Positions 1-8,046 of a stretch of DNA of 64,000 nt are shown in pieces (positions within the stretch are counted from its first letter, which is position 1; each line of letters begins with the position of its first letter). The notes under the pieces are model-generated. The model searched no databases. It was not told where the DNA came from and saw nothing but the letters and a program-made list of their open reading frames with translations. The stretch comes from JAEMQF01 sp963775015. Its GTDB lineage: Bacteria > Pseudomonadota > Gammaproteobacteria > Burkholderiales > Burkholderiaceae_C. The stretch lies in the NCBI GenBank assembly GCA_963775015.1, contig CAVZHI010000015.1:496001-560000 (forward strand), given 5' to 3'. A program made the translations under genes and the position numbers.

Positions 1-452
1 AACGCCGACGCGAGCGTCGCCGCGCCGGGGAGCGACGCATGGCCGTCGGCCGGGCAACTGCACTGCCACCCCGCGTCGCTGCGCACGCAGGCTGGCGCAA
101 GGTTGGTGGGAACGCCGGCGTTGTTCCACGGGACGGGGCCGAAGCCGGCGTCTGCCGCACCAGTCTTCAGGTAGCGCTCGCGAAACGACAGCGCGCCCTC
201 GGCGTTGCTCGGCTTGCAGTCGGCGCCGATTCGAGCCACGTTGTTGAGCTGCGCCTGCGCCCATTCGAGGCCGGCTTCGGCGGCCTCGAAGGCTTGCGTC
301 GCGCGGTACTGGTTCGCCGAACCGCGCTGTTCGAAGACCAGGTTTCGATTCGCGAACACGGCGACGAGCAACATTGCGAAGAACAGCGTCATCGTCACGA
401 CGAGCGCGGCGACGCCGCGCTGCGCCTGGGGTGCGGTGGCGAATCGGGTCAT
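1..452 (-). CDS. pilX: PilX-like type IV pilus assembly protein (partial, C-terminus off window)
   Basis: Minor pilin or pilus-assembly protein of the PilX/PilV group, acting at the inner membrane in type IV pilus biogenesis. The start codon at 452 lies 4 bases after the pilW stop. The protein begins MTRFATAPQAQRGVAALVVT, with a prepilin-like Gly followed by a hydrophobic helix (about residues 14-34), then the FEAAEAGLEWAQAQLN segment typical of PilX, where a conserved Ala/Glu stretch follows the first helix. A Cys-containing C-terminal part follows (CVRSDAGWQCSC). About 150 codons are visible and the gene runs off the window at base 1. It is the fourth gene of a minus-strand minor-pilin cluster. 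The PilX name rests on N-terminal pattern and order and is fairly secure. Confidence 0.75.
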   Translation of the reverse strand, partial: MTRFATAPQAQRGVAALVVTMTLFFAMLLVAVFANRNLVFEQRGSANQYRATQAFEAAEAGLEWAQAQLNNVARIGADCKPSNAEGALSFRERYLKTGAADAGFGPVPWNNAGVPTNLAPACVRSDAGWQCSCPADGHASLPGAATLASA

Positions 453-456
453 GGCA

Positions 457-1131
457 TCAGGCCGGGCACGCGCCGCGCAGCGCATCGTTGCGCAGCCGCA
501 CGCTGCTGTTCAGGCTGCGCTGCACGCTGGCGTCGGCGCTGGATCGCGCCGTGATCGAGACCGCCAGGCTGCGCACCAGCTGGCGCGGCGGGCAGCTCGA
601 ATCGCCGGGCGCGCACGCGGCCGCGCATTGCGCCGACAGGTCGATGTCCTGCACCGTCGGCACGACGCGAAACTCCGAGATCACGACCGTGTTGGCGTCG
701 GTGAGCGCCTGCCAGTTGGCGCTGCCCAGCTGCATTTCGATGACACCACGGCGCAGGCGGAAGCCGAACTGCTCGTTCGAATCGAGGCTGTTGTTTTCCG
801 CCGCGTCGCGTGAAAAGGCAAAACTCACCGCGTCGGACGCCGCGCTGCTGGGCGCGAGCGCGACGTAGGGGTTCGCCAGGCCGGTCGCGCCCACCGGCAC
901 CTGCACCGCGGCGACGGCGCCGGCCCAGTAGCCGGCGCGGCGCAGGTCGCGCGTGATGATGTCGGACGCGGTGCGCAGGTCCTGCATCAAGCGGCTTTCC
1001 AGCATCAGTGCGCGGTTCTCGCGCAGGTTGCCCGCCATCAGTGTCACGCCGGCGGCGGCGATGAACAGGCCCACGGCCAGGCCGACGAGCAACTCGACCA
1101 TTGAAATTCCGCGCTTGCGCTTCTGAGTCAT
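457..1131 (-). CDS. pilW: PilW-like minor pilin
   Basis: Type IV pilus minor pilin of the PilW family, 224 aa. The N-terminus MTQKRKRGISMVELLVGLAV has a short basic leader, the prepilin peptidase Gly at residue 8, Glu six residues further on, and a hydrophobic helix to about residue 30. The region LMQDLRTASDIITRDLRRAGYW is the usual PilW signature after the helix. The C-terminal part has paired cysteines (CAAAC, SSC). The start is chosen because the leader is then the normal length; longer readings add unrelated residues. It lies between the pilE-like gene (26 bases upstream) and pilX and is probably cotranscribed with them. Confidence 0.8.
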   Translation of the reverse strand: MTQKRKRGISMVELLVGLAVGLFIAAAGVTLMAGNLRENRALMLESRLMQDLRTASDIITRDLRRAGYWAGAVAAVQVPVGATGLANPYVALAPSSAASDAVSFAFSRDAAENNSLDSNEQFGFRLRRGVIEMQLGSANWQALTDANTVVISEFRVVPTVQDIDLSAQCAAACAPGDSSCPPRQLVRSLAVSITARSSADASVQRSLNSSVRLRNDALRGACPA

Positions 1132-1157
1132 TGCGAGTGCTTCGCGGTCGCTGCAGC

Positions 1158-1739
1158 TCAGACGATCCAGCACTGACGGTTCTGCTGCGCGCCGTTGTTC
1201 GTCGCCGCGTCGGCGCCCGAAGCCTGAACGAGGTTCCCGCCGTCGACCCGCAGACGCAGGTGGCGGCACGCCGTGTCGTGCACCTGGCTGCCGGCTGCGG
1301 CGGCGACGATCTCGTAGCCTGTGGCTGACGCCGCGGCGATCAGCAACGTGTAGTGGCCCGCGGCGGAGGTGGCGGCAACGCCGATCTCGGCGAGCGTGCC
1401 GTACGCCAGGTTGTTCGCACGCCAGCGCTCCTGCGCCGCCTGGACTTGCAGGAGGGCGACCATGGCGTCGGCGCGGCGGATTTTCTGCAATTGGCCCATG
1501 AACGACGGGTAGGCAACGCCTGACAGGACACCGGCGACGGCGACCACGAGCATGAGTTCGATCAAGGTGAAACCCTGGGCGAACTTTCGTGCCACTGCGC
1601 CGCGACAAGCGCCGCGTGATGCGCGTGTCGGCTCGATTATCAATTCGTTACCGCTGGGGGCCTGTGCGGCAACGCACCGCTCGTCCGCTGCGCCGGTCCG
1701 CTGGTCTTGGCATGAAAAGTTCGACTTCGACATCATCAT
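1158..1739 (-). CDS. PilE-like type IV pilin with very long leader
   Basis: Type IV pilin-like protein, 193 aa. The cleavage motif KFAQG/FTLIELMLVVAVAG is unmistakable, followed by the canonical pilin helix and a PilE-type globular domain ending with a Cys-bounded D-region (C..HLRLRVDGG...QCWIV). The odd point is the leader. With the start at 1739, preceded at good spacing by GGAG, about 56 residues precede the processing site, whereas 6-25 is usual. A GTG at 1595 would give a 9-residue leader but has no visible ribosome-binding site. It sits 15 bases after the fimT-like gene and is probably part of the same transcript. Confidence 0.75.
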   Translation of the reverse strand: MMMSKSNFSCQDQRTGAADERCVAAQAPSGNELIIEPTRASRGACRGAVARKFAQGFTLIELMLVVAVAGVLSGVAYPSFMGQLQKIRRADAMVALLQVQAAQERWRANNLAYGTLAEIGVAATSAAGHYTLLIAAASATGYEIVAAAAGSQVHDTACRHLRLRVDGGNLVQASGADAATNNGAQQNRQCWIV

Positions 1740-1754
1740 GATTCTTTTCTCCGC

Positions 1755-2291
1755 TCAGCAGATCGGATAACCGGCGACGCCACCGGCAGGCGTGCAGGAG
1801 CGGACCCGCCCCATGACATTGATGACCTGGTGGATCGCCCGGCCTTGCCTGCCGAGCAGGCGAAACGTCGCGCTCGGCGTGCTCGTGCCGTGCAGCGGGT
1901 CGAACAGCACCGACCCGGCGTTCGCAGCAATCGCGACGCCCTGGCTCCCGGGCAGGTTGACGCTCTTGATTTCGCGCGCGCCGCCGCTGCACATGGCGGG
2001 GCCGGAGTCGGCGGCGCAGCTGCACTGGCTGCTCAGGCCCGTGTGCACGACGTAGCAGGTGAACTGCGGCTGGCCATACCAGCTGATGCGCACCGGCTGA
2101 TTGCGTGCCACGGCCTCGGAGCGCGCGAACTGCACGTCGGTGGCGAACTGAACCGCTGTGCCTTCGAGGCGCCGCGCGTCGATCAGGCCGCCGAGGGCGG
2201 GCAGCGCGGCGCTCGACGTCGTGCCGAGGATCACGAGCGCGACGCAGGTCTCGATCCAGGTCACGCCGCGCTGGGCATTGGCTGTTGTCAT
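1755..2291 (-). CDS. FimT/GspH-family pseudopilin
   Basis: GspH/FimT-type minor pseudopilin, 178 aa, first gene of the minor-pilin cluster. The start at 2291 is supported by GGAGA five bases upstream; an in-frame ATG at 2315 is possible. Leader MTTANAQRG precedes VTWIETCVALVILGTTSSAALPAL, which is prepilin-like (Gly, then Glu5) but with T-W in place of the usual F-T-L. The body has the GspH pattern (FATDVQFARSEAVARNQPV, then a Cys-containing beta-rich domain ending YPIC). It probably helps prime pilus assembly. Several cysteines suggest a disulphide-stabilised periplasmic domain. Confidence 0.75.
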   Translation of the reverse strand: MTTANAQRGVTWIETCVALVILGTTSSAALPALGGLIDARRLEGTAVQFATDVQFARSEAVARNQPVRISWYGQPQFTCYVVHTGLSSQCSCAADSGPAMCSGGAREIKSVNLPGSQGVAIAANAGSVLFDPLHGTSTPSATFRLLGRQGRAIHQVINVMGRVRSCTPAGGVAGYPIC

Positions 2292-2370
2292 CGCGTCTCC
2301 AGGTGTTGAAGCCATGGAGGCACTGTAGGCAAATGCGCGCCGGCGCGCGACACCAAGAGGTGGGAAATCG

Positions 2371-2414
2371 GGCCCCACCGAGGGGGCCTTCGCGCCTCCC
2401 CCATTGGGGGGAGG
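2371..2414. repeat. Two adjacent hairpins between nrdR and the pilin cluster
   Basis: Two short inverted repeats occupy the gap between nrdR (ending 2430) and fimT (starting 2291), both on the minus strand: a 6-bp stem GGCCCC/GGGGCC at 2371-2388 and an 8-bp stem CCTCCCCC/GGGGGAGG at 2395-2414. No T-run follows on the minus strand, so this is not a classical intrinsic terminator, but it may attenuate or terminate nrdR transcription. Confidence 0.4.
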
Positions 2415-2429
2415 ACGGGCGTCAAGGGA

Positions 2430-2873
2430 TCAGATGTCGCGGATCAACTGGCGGAATTCGTCGACGTCTTCGAAGCTGCGGTACACCGAGGCAAAGCGCA
2501 CGTAGGCGACCTTGTCGATGCGCTTCAGTTCGCGCATCACGAGCTCGCCCAGGCGCGTCGAGGGCACTTCCTTGGCGCCGGAATTGAGCAGCTTGTCCTG
2601 GATGCGCTCCATCGCGGCATCGATCTGCTCCACGCTCACCGGGCGCTTGCGCAGCGCGAGGGTCATCGAGGCGCGAATTTTCGAAGGGTCGAACTCGGCG
2701 CGCGTGCCGTCTTTTTTCACCACCGAAGGCAGCGAAATTTCAGCGCGTTCGTAGGTCGTGAAGCGCTTGTCGCAGTCCTGGCAGCGGCGGCGTCGGCGCA
2801 CCACGTCGCCTTCGTCGGACTCGCGGGTTTCGACGACCTGGGTTTCTTCGTGGCTGCAAAACGGGCAGCGCAT
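2430..2873 (-). CDS. nrdR: Transcriptional repressor NrdR
   Basis: NrdR, the nucleotide-sensing repressor of ribonucleotide reductase genes, 147 aa (family about 150). The N-terminal zinc ribbon is MRCPFC at C3/C6 and CQDC at C31/C34. It is followed by basic residues RRRRR and FTTYE, then an ATP-cone domain (about 49-139) with VVKKDGTRAEFDPSKI. The family binds NrdR boxes upstream of nrd genes according to the dATP/ATP state; no nrd genes lie here. It is 18 bases downstream of glyA and transcribed with it, an arrangement common in betaproteobacteria. Confidence 0.97.
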   Translation of the reverse strand: MRCPFCSHEETQVVETRESDEGDVVRRRRRCQDCDKRFTTYERAEISLPSVVKKDGTRAEFDPSKIRASMTLALRKRPVSVEQIDAAMERIQDKLLNSGAKEVPSTRLGELVMRELKRIDKVAYVRFASVYRSFEDVDEFRQLIRDI

Positions 2874-2891
2874 CGGGACCTGGCGAAACGC

Positions 2892-4142
2892 CTAGCGGTA
2901 GACTGGAAATTCGCGCGTCAGCGCAGCCACCTTGGCGCGAACCGCAGCGACGTTCGCGCTGTCGTTCGGCTTGTCGAGTACGTCGGCAATGAGGTGCGCG
3001 GTCTGCCGCGCCTGCGCCTCGCCAAAGCCGCGCGTCGTCATCGCCGGCGAGCCGAGGCGAATTCCGCTCGTCACCATCGGCTTTTGCGGGTCGTTCGGAA
3101 TGCCGTTCTTGTTGCACGTGATGTGCGCCTGTCCGAGCAGCGCCTCGGCCGCCTTGCCGGTCAGCCCTTTTGGGCGCAGATCGACGAGCATCACGTGGCT
3201 TTCGGTTCGGCCGCTGACGATGCGCAGGCCGCGCTCGGTGAGCGTTTGCGCGAGCATCACGGCGTTTTTCAGCACCTGCTGCTGGTACACCTTGAACTCG
3301 GGCGCGAGCGCTTCCTTGAACGCGACCGCCTTGGCGGCAATCACGTGCATCAGCGGCCCGCCCTGGATGCCGGGGAAGATCGCGCTGTTGATCTTTTTCG
3401 CGATGCCCTCGTCGTTCATCACGACGATGCCGCCGCGCGGTCCGCGCAGGCTCTTGTGCGTGGTGGAGGTCACGACGTCGGCGTGCGGCACCGGGTTCGG
3501 GTACACACCCGCAGCGATCAGTCCCGCGTAATGCGCCATGTCGACCATGAAGATCGCGCCGATGTCTTTCGCGACCTTGGCGAAGCGCGCGAAGTCGATG
3601 CGCAGGCTGTACGCAGAGGCGCCGGCGATGATGAGCTTCGGCCGGTGCTCGTGGGCGAGTTTTTCCATCGCCGGATAGTCGATCTCTTCACTCGCCGTGA
3701 GGCCGTAGCTCACGACCTTGAACCACTTGCCGCTCATGTTCAGCGCCATGCCGTGCGTCAGGTGGCCGCCTTCGGCCAGGCTCATTCCCATGATCGTGTC
3801 GCCGGGCTGGAGCAGGCCGAAGAACACCGCCTGGTTCGCCTGCGAACCCGAATTCGCCTGGACGTTCGCGTGCGCGGCGCCAAAGAGCTGCTTGCAGCGG
3901 TCGATCGCGAGCTGCTCGGCGACGTCGACGAACTCGCAGCCGCCGTAGTAGCGCTTGCCCGGGTAGCCTTCAGCGTACTTGTTCGTGAGCTGGCTGCCCT
4001 GCGCCGCCATCACCGCGGGCGACGCATAGTTCTCCGACGCGATGAGCTCGATGTGCTCTTCCTGGCGCTGGTTCTCGCGCTGGATGACCGCCCACAGTTC
4101 GGGGTCGACGTTGGCTACGGTGGACTGGGTGCGATCAAACAT
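2892..4142 (-). CDS. glyA: Serine hydroxymethyltransferase
   Basis: GlyA, a cytosolic PLP enzyme that interconverts serine and glycine while charging tetrahydrofolate to 5,10-methylene-THF, 416 aa (normal length). Visible motifs are the substrate loop YAEGYPGKRYYGGCE (about 56-70), GGHLTHG, the DMAHYAGLIAAG segment, and the PLP-lysine context STTHKSLRGPRGG with K230. It lies 10 bases downstream of the lytic transglycosylase stop and 18 bases upstream of nrdR, so the three minus-strand genes probably form one transcript. It links one-carbon supply with dNTP control through nrdR. Confidence 0.98.
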   Translation of the reverse strand: MFDRTQSTVANVDPELWAVIQRENQRQEEHIELIASENYASPAVMAAQGSQLTNKYAEGYPGKRYYGGCEFVDVAEQLAIDRCKQLFGAAHANVQANSGSQANQAVFFGLLQPGDTIMGMSLAEGGHLTHGMALNMSGKWFKVVSYGLTASEEIDYPAMEKLAHEHRPKLIIAGASAYSLRIDFARFAKVAKDIGAIFMVDMAHYAGLIAAGVYPNPVPHADVVTSTTHKSLRGPRGGIVVMNDEGIAKKINSAIFPGIQGGPLMHVIAAKAVAFKEALAPEFKVYQQQVLKNAVMLAQTLTERGLRIVSGRTESHVMLVDLRPKGLTGKAAEALLGQAHITCNKNGIPNDPQKPMVTSGIRLGSPAMTTRGFGEAQARQTAHLIADVLDKPNDSANVAAVRAKVAALTREFPVYR

Positions 4143-4152
4143 CGGCGGAGCT

Positions 4153-5118
4153 TCAGTTCAGTTGCGGTTCGGCGTGTGGGTCGGCGCTGGGCTGAATCAG
4201 CGTCGGCGGCGTGACCAGAGTGTCACCGCTTCGCTGCGCGACGAGCGTCGCCATGTTGGTGATCGTCATCAGGTTGACGACGGGCCCGGTCGGCGTTGCC
4301 GAGGAGACCGGCGCTGGCGCGGCGGCGCTGATGTAAGGCACGAATTTGCCGCTCATCACGAGGCGGAGCGACTGTTGCTCTGCGAGGACTTTCGCGACGT
4401 AGCCGCCATCGTCGGGCAGGTTCGCCGCGCCGACGTAGTAGCGCAGGCCCGCTTCCAGGCCGCCGGCGCGCGCGATGCACTCCTTGAGCACGGCCACGCC
4501 GACGCGCAAGTTGGTGACGGGGTCGAACGCCGCGTGCGTGCCGCCGAACGGCTCGTACTTGTCGTCGTGCAGCTTGGTCATGACCTGCATCAGGCCTTGT
4601 GCGCCGACGGCGCTTTGGGCGAACGGATTGAAACTCGACTCGATCGCCATGATCGCGAGGATCAGCGTCGGGTCGAGCGCGGCGCGCTGGCCCACGCTCC
4701 ACGCCTCCTGAACGAGCCGGCTCACCGGCTCGATCGCGACGCGGTAGCGGCGCGACAGCCAGTTCGCGACGGCGGCCTGCTGCTGGTCGAGGTCTTTCGG
4801 GTCCGCGGCAGTGGCGCGCGCCACCGCGTCGACGGCCCCCGCGCTATCCGGCCAGGCGTCGGGCTGCGCCGGCTCGACGCGCGCGACCTGGCGCGCCTGG
4901 AGCCAGTTGAGGAATTCGTCTTCGGCCTGATGCCGCAGGTCGTCGCGGCTCGCCGCGAACAGCGCCAGCGTGACGAGAGCCAGCCCGAGCAGCGCGAGCG
5001 TGTTGTGGCTGACGACGAGCAGGCCGCGCCCGACGTCGGCGACAAAGACGAACAGCGACTGAACCACTGCGCGCAGCGCGGCAGCGACCATCTCCAGAAT
5101 TTTGCGAAGCGATGACAT
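4153..5118 (-). CDS. Membrane-anchored lytic transglycosylase (SLT domain)
   Basis: Peptidoglycan lytic transglycosylase, 321 aa. One membrane helix lies at about residues 38-57 after a short cytoplasmic N-terminus, then a periplasmic linker and an SLT domain from about 145. Catalytic Glu is E160 in AIMAIESSFNP, followed by GAQGLMQVM and, later, LRYYVGA. The C-terminal 80 residues are Pro/Ala/Thr-rich. The start at 5118 has GAGG seven bases upstream; a reading 20 codons longer has none. It heads the slt-glyA-nrdR group and is divergent from ubiD. The exact SLT family member is not determined. Confidence 0.85.
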   Translation of the reverse strand: MSSLRKILEMVAAALRAVVQSLFVFVADVGRGLLVVSHNTLALLGLALVTLALFAASRDDLRHQAEDEFLNWLQARQVARVEPAQPDAWPDSAGAVDAVARATAADPKDLDQQQAAVANWLSRRYRVAIEPVSRLVQEAWSVGQRAALDPTLILAIMAIESSFNPFAQSAVGAQGLMQVMTKLHDDKYEPFGGTHAAFDPVTNLRVGVAVLKECIARAGGLEAGLRYYVGAANLPDDGGYVAKVLAEQQSLRLVMSGKFVPYISAAAPAPVSSATPTGPVVNLMTITNMATLVAQRSGDTLVTPPTLIQPSADPHAEPQLN

Positions 5119-5386
5119 GTCCCACCCTCGTTTCTTCGCGGTCGCATCGTGCTGCGCGGGAATCGATTCCGCGAGCAAAGCATGCCAACCGCAATAATGA
5201 GAGGCTGCAGCGTCTGGACCGGCGAATTCCGGTGATCGGCTTGGTTGTCGCAGCCCGGCGCCTCCAAACTCATCCCAATGATGTGGGGCGCGGGTTATCC
5301 CTGACTCAGGTCAAGGTGCGCGGATTCTATGGACTGTAGATAAGCCCAGTCAACACAAAATTTTTCAAATTGATGACGATTGAAGC

Positions 5387-6958
5387 GTGAAATACAAGGA
5401 CTTGCGCGATTTCCTCGCTGGATTAGAGCGGTCAAATGAGCTAAAGCGGGTTCGCGAGCCAGTGTCGCCGGTTCTGGAAATGACGGCGCTGAGCGACGCC
5501 GTGCTGCGCGCCGGCGGCCCGGCGCTGCTGTTCGAATCCGTCACCGGAAGCAGCGTGCCAGCGCTGACGAACCTGTTCGGAACGACGCACCGCGTTGCCT
5601 TGGCGATGGGTGCGAACGACGTCTCCGAGCTGCGCCAGGTCGGCCGGGTCCTCGCCAGCCTCAAGGAACCCGAGCCGCCTGCGGGCGTGAAGGACGCGGG
5701 CCGTTTGCTGCACCTCGTCAAGTCGCTGTGGGACATGAAACCCGCCGTCGTGCGGTCTGCGCCGTGCCAGGACGTGATTCTTCAAGGTGGCGACGTCGAT
5801 CTCGGGCTCCTGCCCATCCAGACCTGCTGGCCCGACGACGCCGGCGCGCTCATCACCTGGGGTCTGGTCATCACACGTGGGCCTCAAGGCTTGCCCGCGT
5901 CGCGGCGCCGGCAGAACCTGGGCATCTATCGGCAACAAGTGATCGGCAGGCGCCAGGTGATCATGCGCTGGCTCGCGCAACGCGGCGGCGCACTGGACTT
6001 CCGCGAATTTGCGCTCGCCAAACCCGGCCAACCGTTTCCGATCGCGGTCGCGCTCGGCGCCGACCCGGCGACGATGCTCGGCGCAGTGACCCCGGTTCCC
6101 GATTCCCTGTCGGAATATCAATTCGCCGGGCTGCTGCGCGGCAGTCGAACCGAAGTCATTCACTCATCGGTCGGCGACGCCGGCGTCATGCTTCAGGTGC
6201 CGGCGAGTGCCGAGATCGTCCTGGAAGGCCACATTCCCGCGTGCGCCGCCGGGTACACGGGCGTCAGCGAGACGGGCGTGGCGCTGAAGGAGATCAACGG
6301 CTACCTTCACGCGCTCGAGGGGCCGTTCGGCGACCACACCGGCTATTACAACGAGCAGGAGTGGTTTCCGGTGTTCGAGGTCACGCGCCTGACGCACCGG
6401 TGCCAGCCGATCTACCACTCCACTTACACCGGCAAGCCGCCCGACGAGCCCGCGATCCTCGGTGTTGCGCTGAATGAGGTGTTCGTCCCGATCCTGCAAA
6501 AGCAGTTTCCCGAAATCACCGACTTCTACCTGCCCGCAGAGGGCTGCAGCTACCGCATGGCGATCGTCAGCATGCGCAAGAGCTATCCCGGGCACGCGAA
6601 ACGAGTCATGTTCGGCGTCTGGAGCTTCCTGCGCCAGTTCATGTACACGAAGTTCATCGTCGTGCTGGACGACGACGTCGACATCCGCAGCTGGCCCGAT
6701 GTCATCTGGGCGATCACGACGCGCGTCGACCCGGTGCGCGACACGACGCTGATCGCGCAGACCCCCATCGACTACCTCGACTTCGCTTCGCCGGTGAGCG
6801 GCCTGGGCGGCAAGCTCGGCCTGGACGCGACGAACAAGTGGCCCGGGGAGACCGATCGGCAATGGGGCAAACCGATCACGATGCCCCCTGCGGTGCGCGA
6901 ACGCGTTGCGGGAATGCTCGCGGACATTCTTTCGCCCCTACCGGCACTGCGCCGATGA
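5387..6958 (+). CDS. ubiD: 4-hydroxy-3-polyprenylbenzoate decarboxylase UbiD
   Basis: UbiD, the prenylated-FMN and metal-dependent decarboxylase of ubiquinone biosynthesis, 523 aa. It starts at GTG 5387 with MKYKDLRDFLAGLERSNELK, the usual UbiD N-terminus. Family hallmarks include RRQNLGIYRQQVIGRRQ, MRWLAQRGGA, the Glu-rich EGPFGDHTGYYN loop, and HSTYTGKPPDEPAILG. The cofactor needs a UbiX flavin prenyltransferase encoded elsewhere. The last codons overlap the tsaD start (ATGA), so translation is coupled. The 268-base divergent gap to the transglycosylase gene holds an AT-rich stretch near 5355-5380 but no convincing promoter hexamers. Confidence 0.97.
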   Translation: MKYKDLRDFLAGLERSNELKRVREPVSPVLEMTALSDAVLRAGGPALLFESVTGSSVPALTNLFGTTHRVALAMGANDVSELRQVGRVLASLKEPEPPAGVKDAGRLLHLVKSLWDMKPAVVRSAPCQDVILQGGDVDLGLLPIQTCWPDDAGALITWGLVITRGPQGLPASRRRQNLGIYRQQVIGRRQVIMRWLAQRGGALDFREFALAKPGQPFPIAVALGADPATMLGAVTPVPDSLSEYQFAGLLRGSRTEVIHSSVGDAGVMLQVPASAEIVLEGHIPACAAGYTGVSETGVALKEINGYLHALEGPFGDHTGYYNEQEWFPVFEVTRLTHRCQPIYHSTYTGKPPDEPAILGVALNEVFVPILQKQFPEITDFYLPAEGCSYRMAIVSMRKSYPGHAKRVMFGVWSFLRQFMYTKFIVVLDDDVDIRSWPDVIWAITTRVDPVRDTTLIAQTPIDYLDFASPVSGLGGKLGLDATNKWPGETDRQWGKPITMPPAVRERVAGMLADILSPLPALRR

Positions 6959-8046
6959 TCGTGCTCGGCATCGAAACCTCGTGCGACGAGAGCGGCGTCG
7001 CCGTGGTCCGGGCCGATGCGAGTGGCACGCCGACGCTGCTTGCCCACGCCCTGCACAGCCAGGTGGAAATGCACGGTGCTTATGGCGGCGTCGTTCCGGA
7101 ACTCGCGTCGCGTGACCACATCCGGCGCATCGTGCCGCTGACGCGCCAGGTGCTTGCGCAGGCGGGCGTCGCGCTCGACGCCATCGACGTTGTTGCGTTC
7201 ACGCGGGGTCCGGGGTTGGCCGGCGCGCTGCTCGTTGGCGCGGGAATGGCGTGTGCACTCGGCGCAGCCTTGCAGCGTCCGGTGCTCGGCGTGCACCACC
7301 TCGAAGGGCATCTGCTGTCGCCGTTCCTCTCAAACGATCCGCCGCAATTCCCGTTTGTTGCCCTGCTCGTCTCGGGCGGGCATACGCAGCTGATGCGCGT
7401 GGACGACGTCGGCCGTTATGCACTGCTCGGCGAAACGATTGACGACGCCGCGGGCGAAGCGTTCGACAAGACCGCCCAGTTGCTGGGTCTGGGCTACCCC
7501 GGCGGACCGGCGTTGGCGCGGCTTGCGGCGTTCGGCGATGCGTCGGTTTTCAGTTTGCCGCGGCCCCTGCTGAAAAATCCGAACCTGGACTTCTCGTTCG
7601 CCGGGCTGAAGACCGCCGTGCGCACCCAGGCGCTGAAGCTCGGCAGCAATGTCTGCGAACAGGATCGCGCGAACCTGGCGGCGGCAACCCAAGAGGCGAT
7701 CGTCGACGTGCTCGTACACAAGGCGTTGCGCGCGCTCGCGCAGACCGGCCTGGCGCGCCTCGTCGTGAGCGGCGGTGTCGGCGCAAACCTGCGCTTGCGC
7801 GAGATGCTCGACGCGCAATGTGCGCGGCGCGGCGCGCGGGTTCACTACCCGGAGCTGGAGCTCTGCACCGACAATGGCGCGATGATCGCGTTGGCGGCGG
7901 CGATGCGCCTGCAACGCGGCATCGAGCAGGCGTCGACGCGCTACGCCTTCGACGTGAAACCGCGCTGGCCGCTGATCGAGATGTCGGCCAACGCCTCGGG
8001 CGCCACACCCAGCGCCCCCTTACTGCAAGCAGGAAGCCAGCCATGA
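6955..8046 (+). CDS. tsaD: tRNA N6-adenosine threonylcarbamoyltransferase TsaD
   Basis: TsaD (Gcp/YgjD/Kae1 family) transfers the threonylcarbamoyl group to A37 of ANN-decoding tRNAs together with TsaB, TsaC and TsaE; 363 aa. It begins MIVLGIETSCDESG, the family N-terminus. The metal-binding HxxxH is in HHLEGH (H115, H119), and the C-terminal VSGGVGANLRLRE segment of the ASKHA fold is present. The start at 6955 overlaps the ubiD stop by four bases; a longer frame upstream is a shadow inside ubiD. Essential in most bacteria. The 3' end overlaps the aminotransferase start by four bases. Confidence 0.97.
   Translation: MIVLGIETSCDESGVAVVRADASGTPTLLAHALHSQVEMHGAYGGVVPELASRDHIRRIVPLTRQVLAQAGVALDAIDVVAFTRGPGLAGALLVGAGMACALGAALQRPVLGVHHLEGHLLSPFLSNDPPQFPFVALLVSGGHTQLMRVDDVGRYALLGETIDDAAGEAFDKTAQLLGLGYPGGPALARLAAFGDASVFSLPRPLLKNPNLDFSFAGLKTAVRTQALKLGSNVCEQDRANLAAATQEAIVDVLVHKALRALAQTGLARLVVSGGVGANLRLREMLDAQCARRGARVHYPELELCTDNGAMIALAAAMRLQRGIEQASTRYAFDVKPRWPLIEMSANASGATPSAPLLQAGSQP

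Noticed and set aside
2850..4214. Long plus-strand open frame opposite glyA (and similar frames opposite pnp 10109-11983, nuoA-D 14443-17175, nuoG 19104-21467, nuoL 23560-25542, nuoM/N 26795-29239)
   Set aside because: They lie exactly antisense to conserved genes, are rich in Arg, His and Asp/Glu, and match no family; they are the usual shadows of high-GC codon use.
6838..6954. A TsaD start 39 codons upstream
   Set aside because: The extra residues lie inside ubiD and are not TsaD-like; the ATGA overlap at 6955 gives the standard N-terminus.
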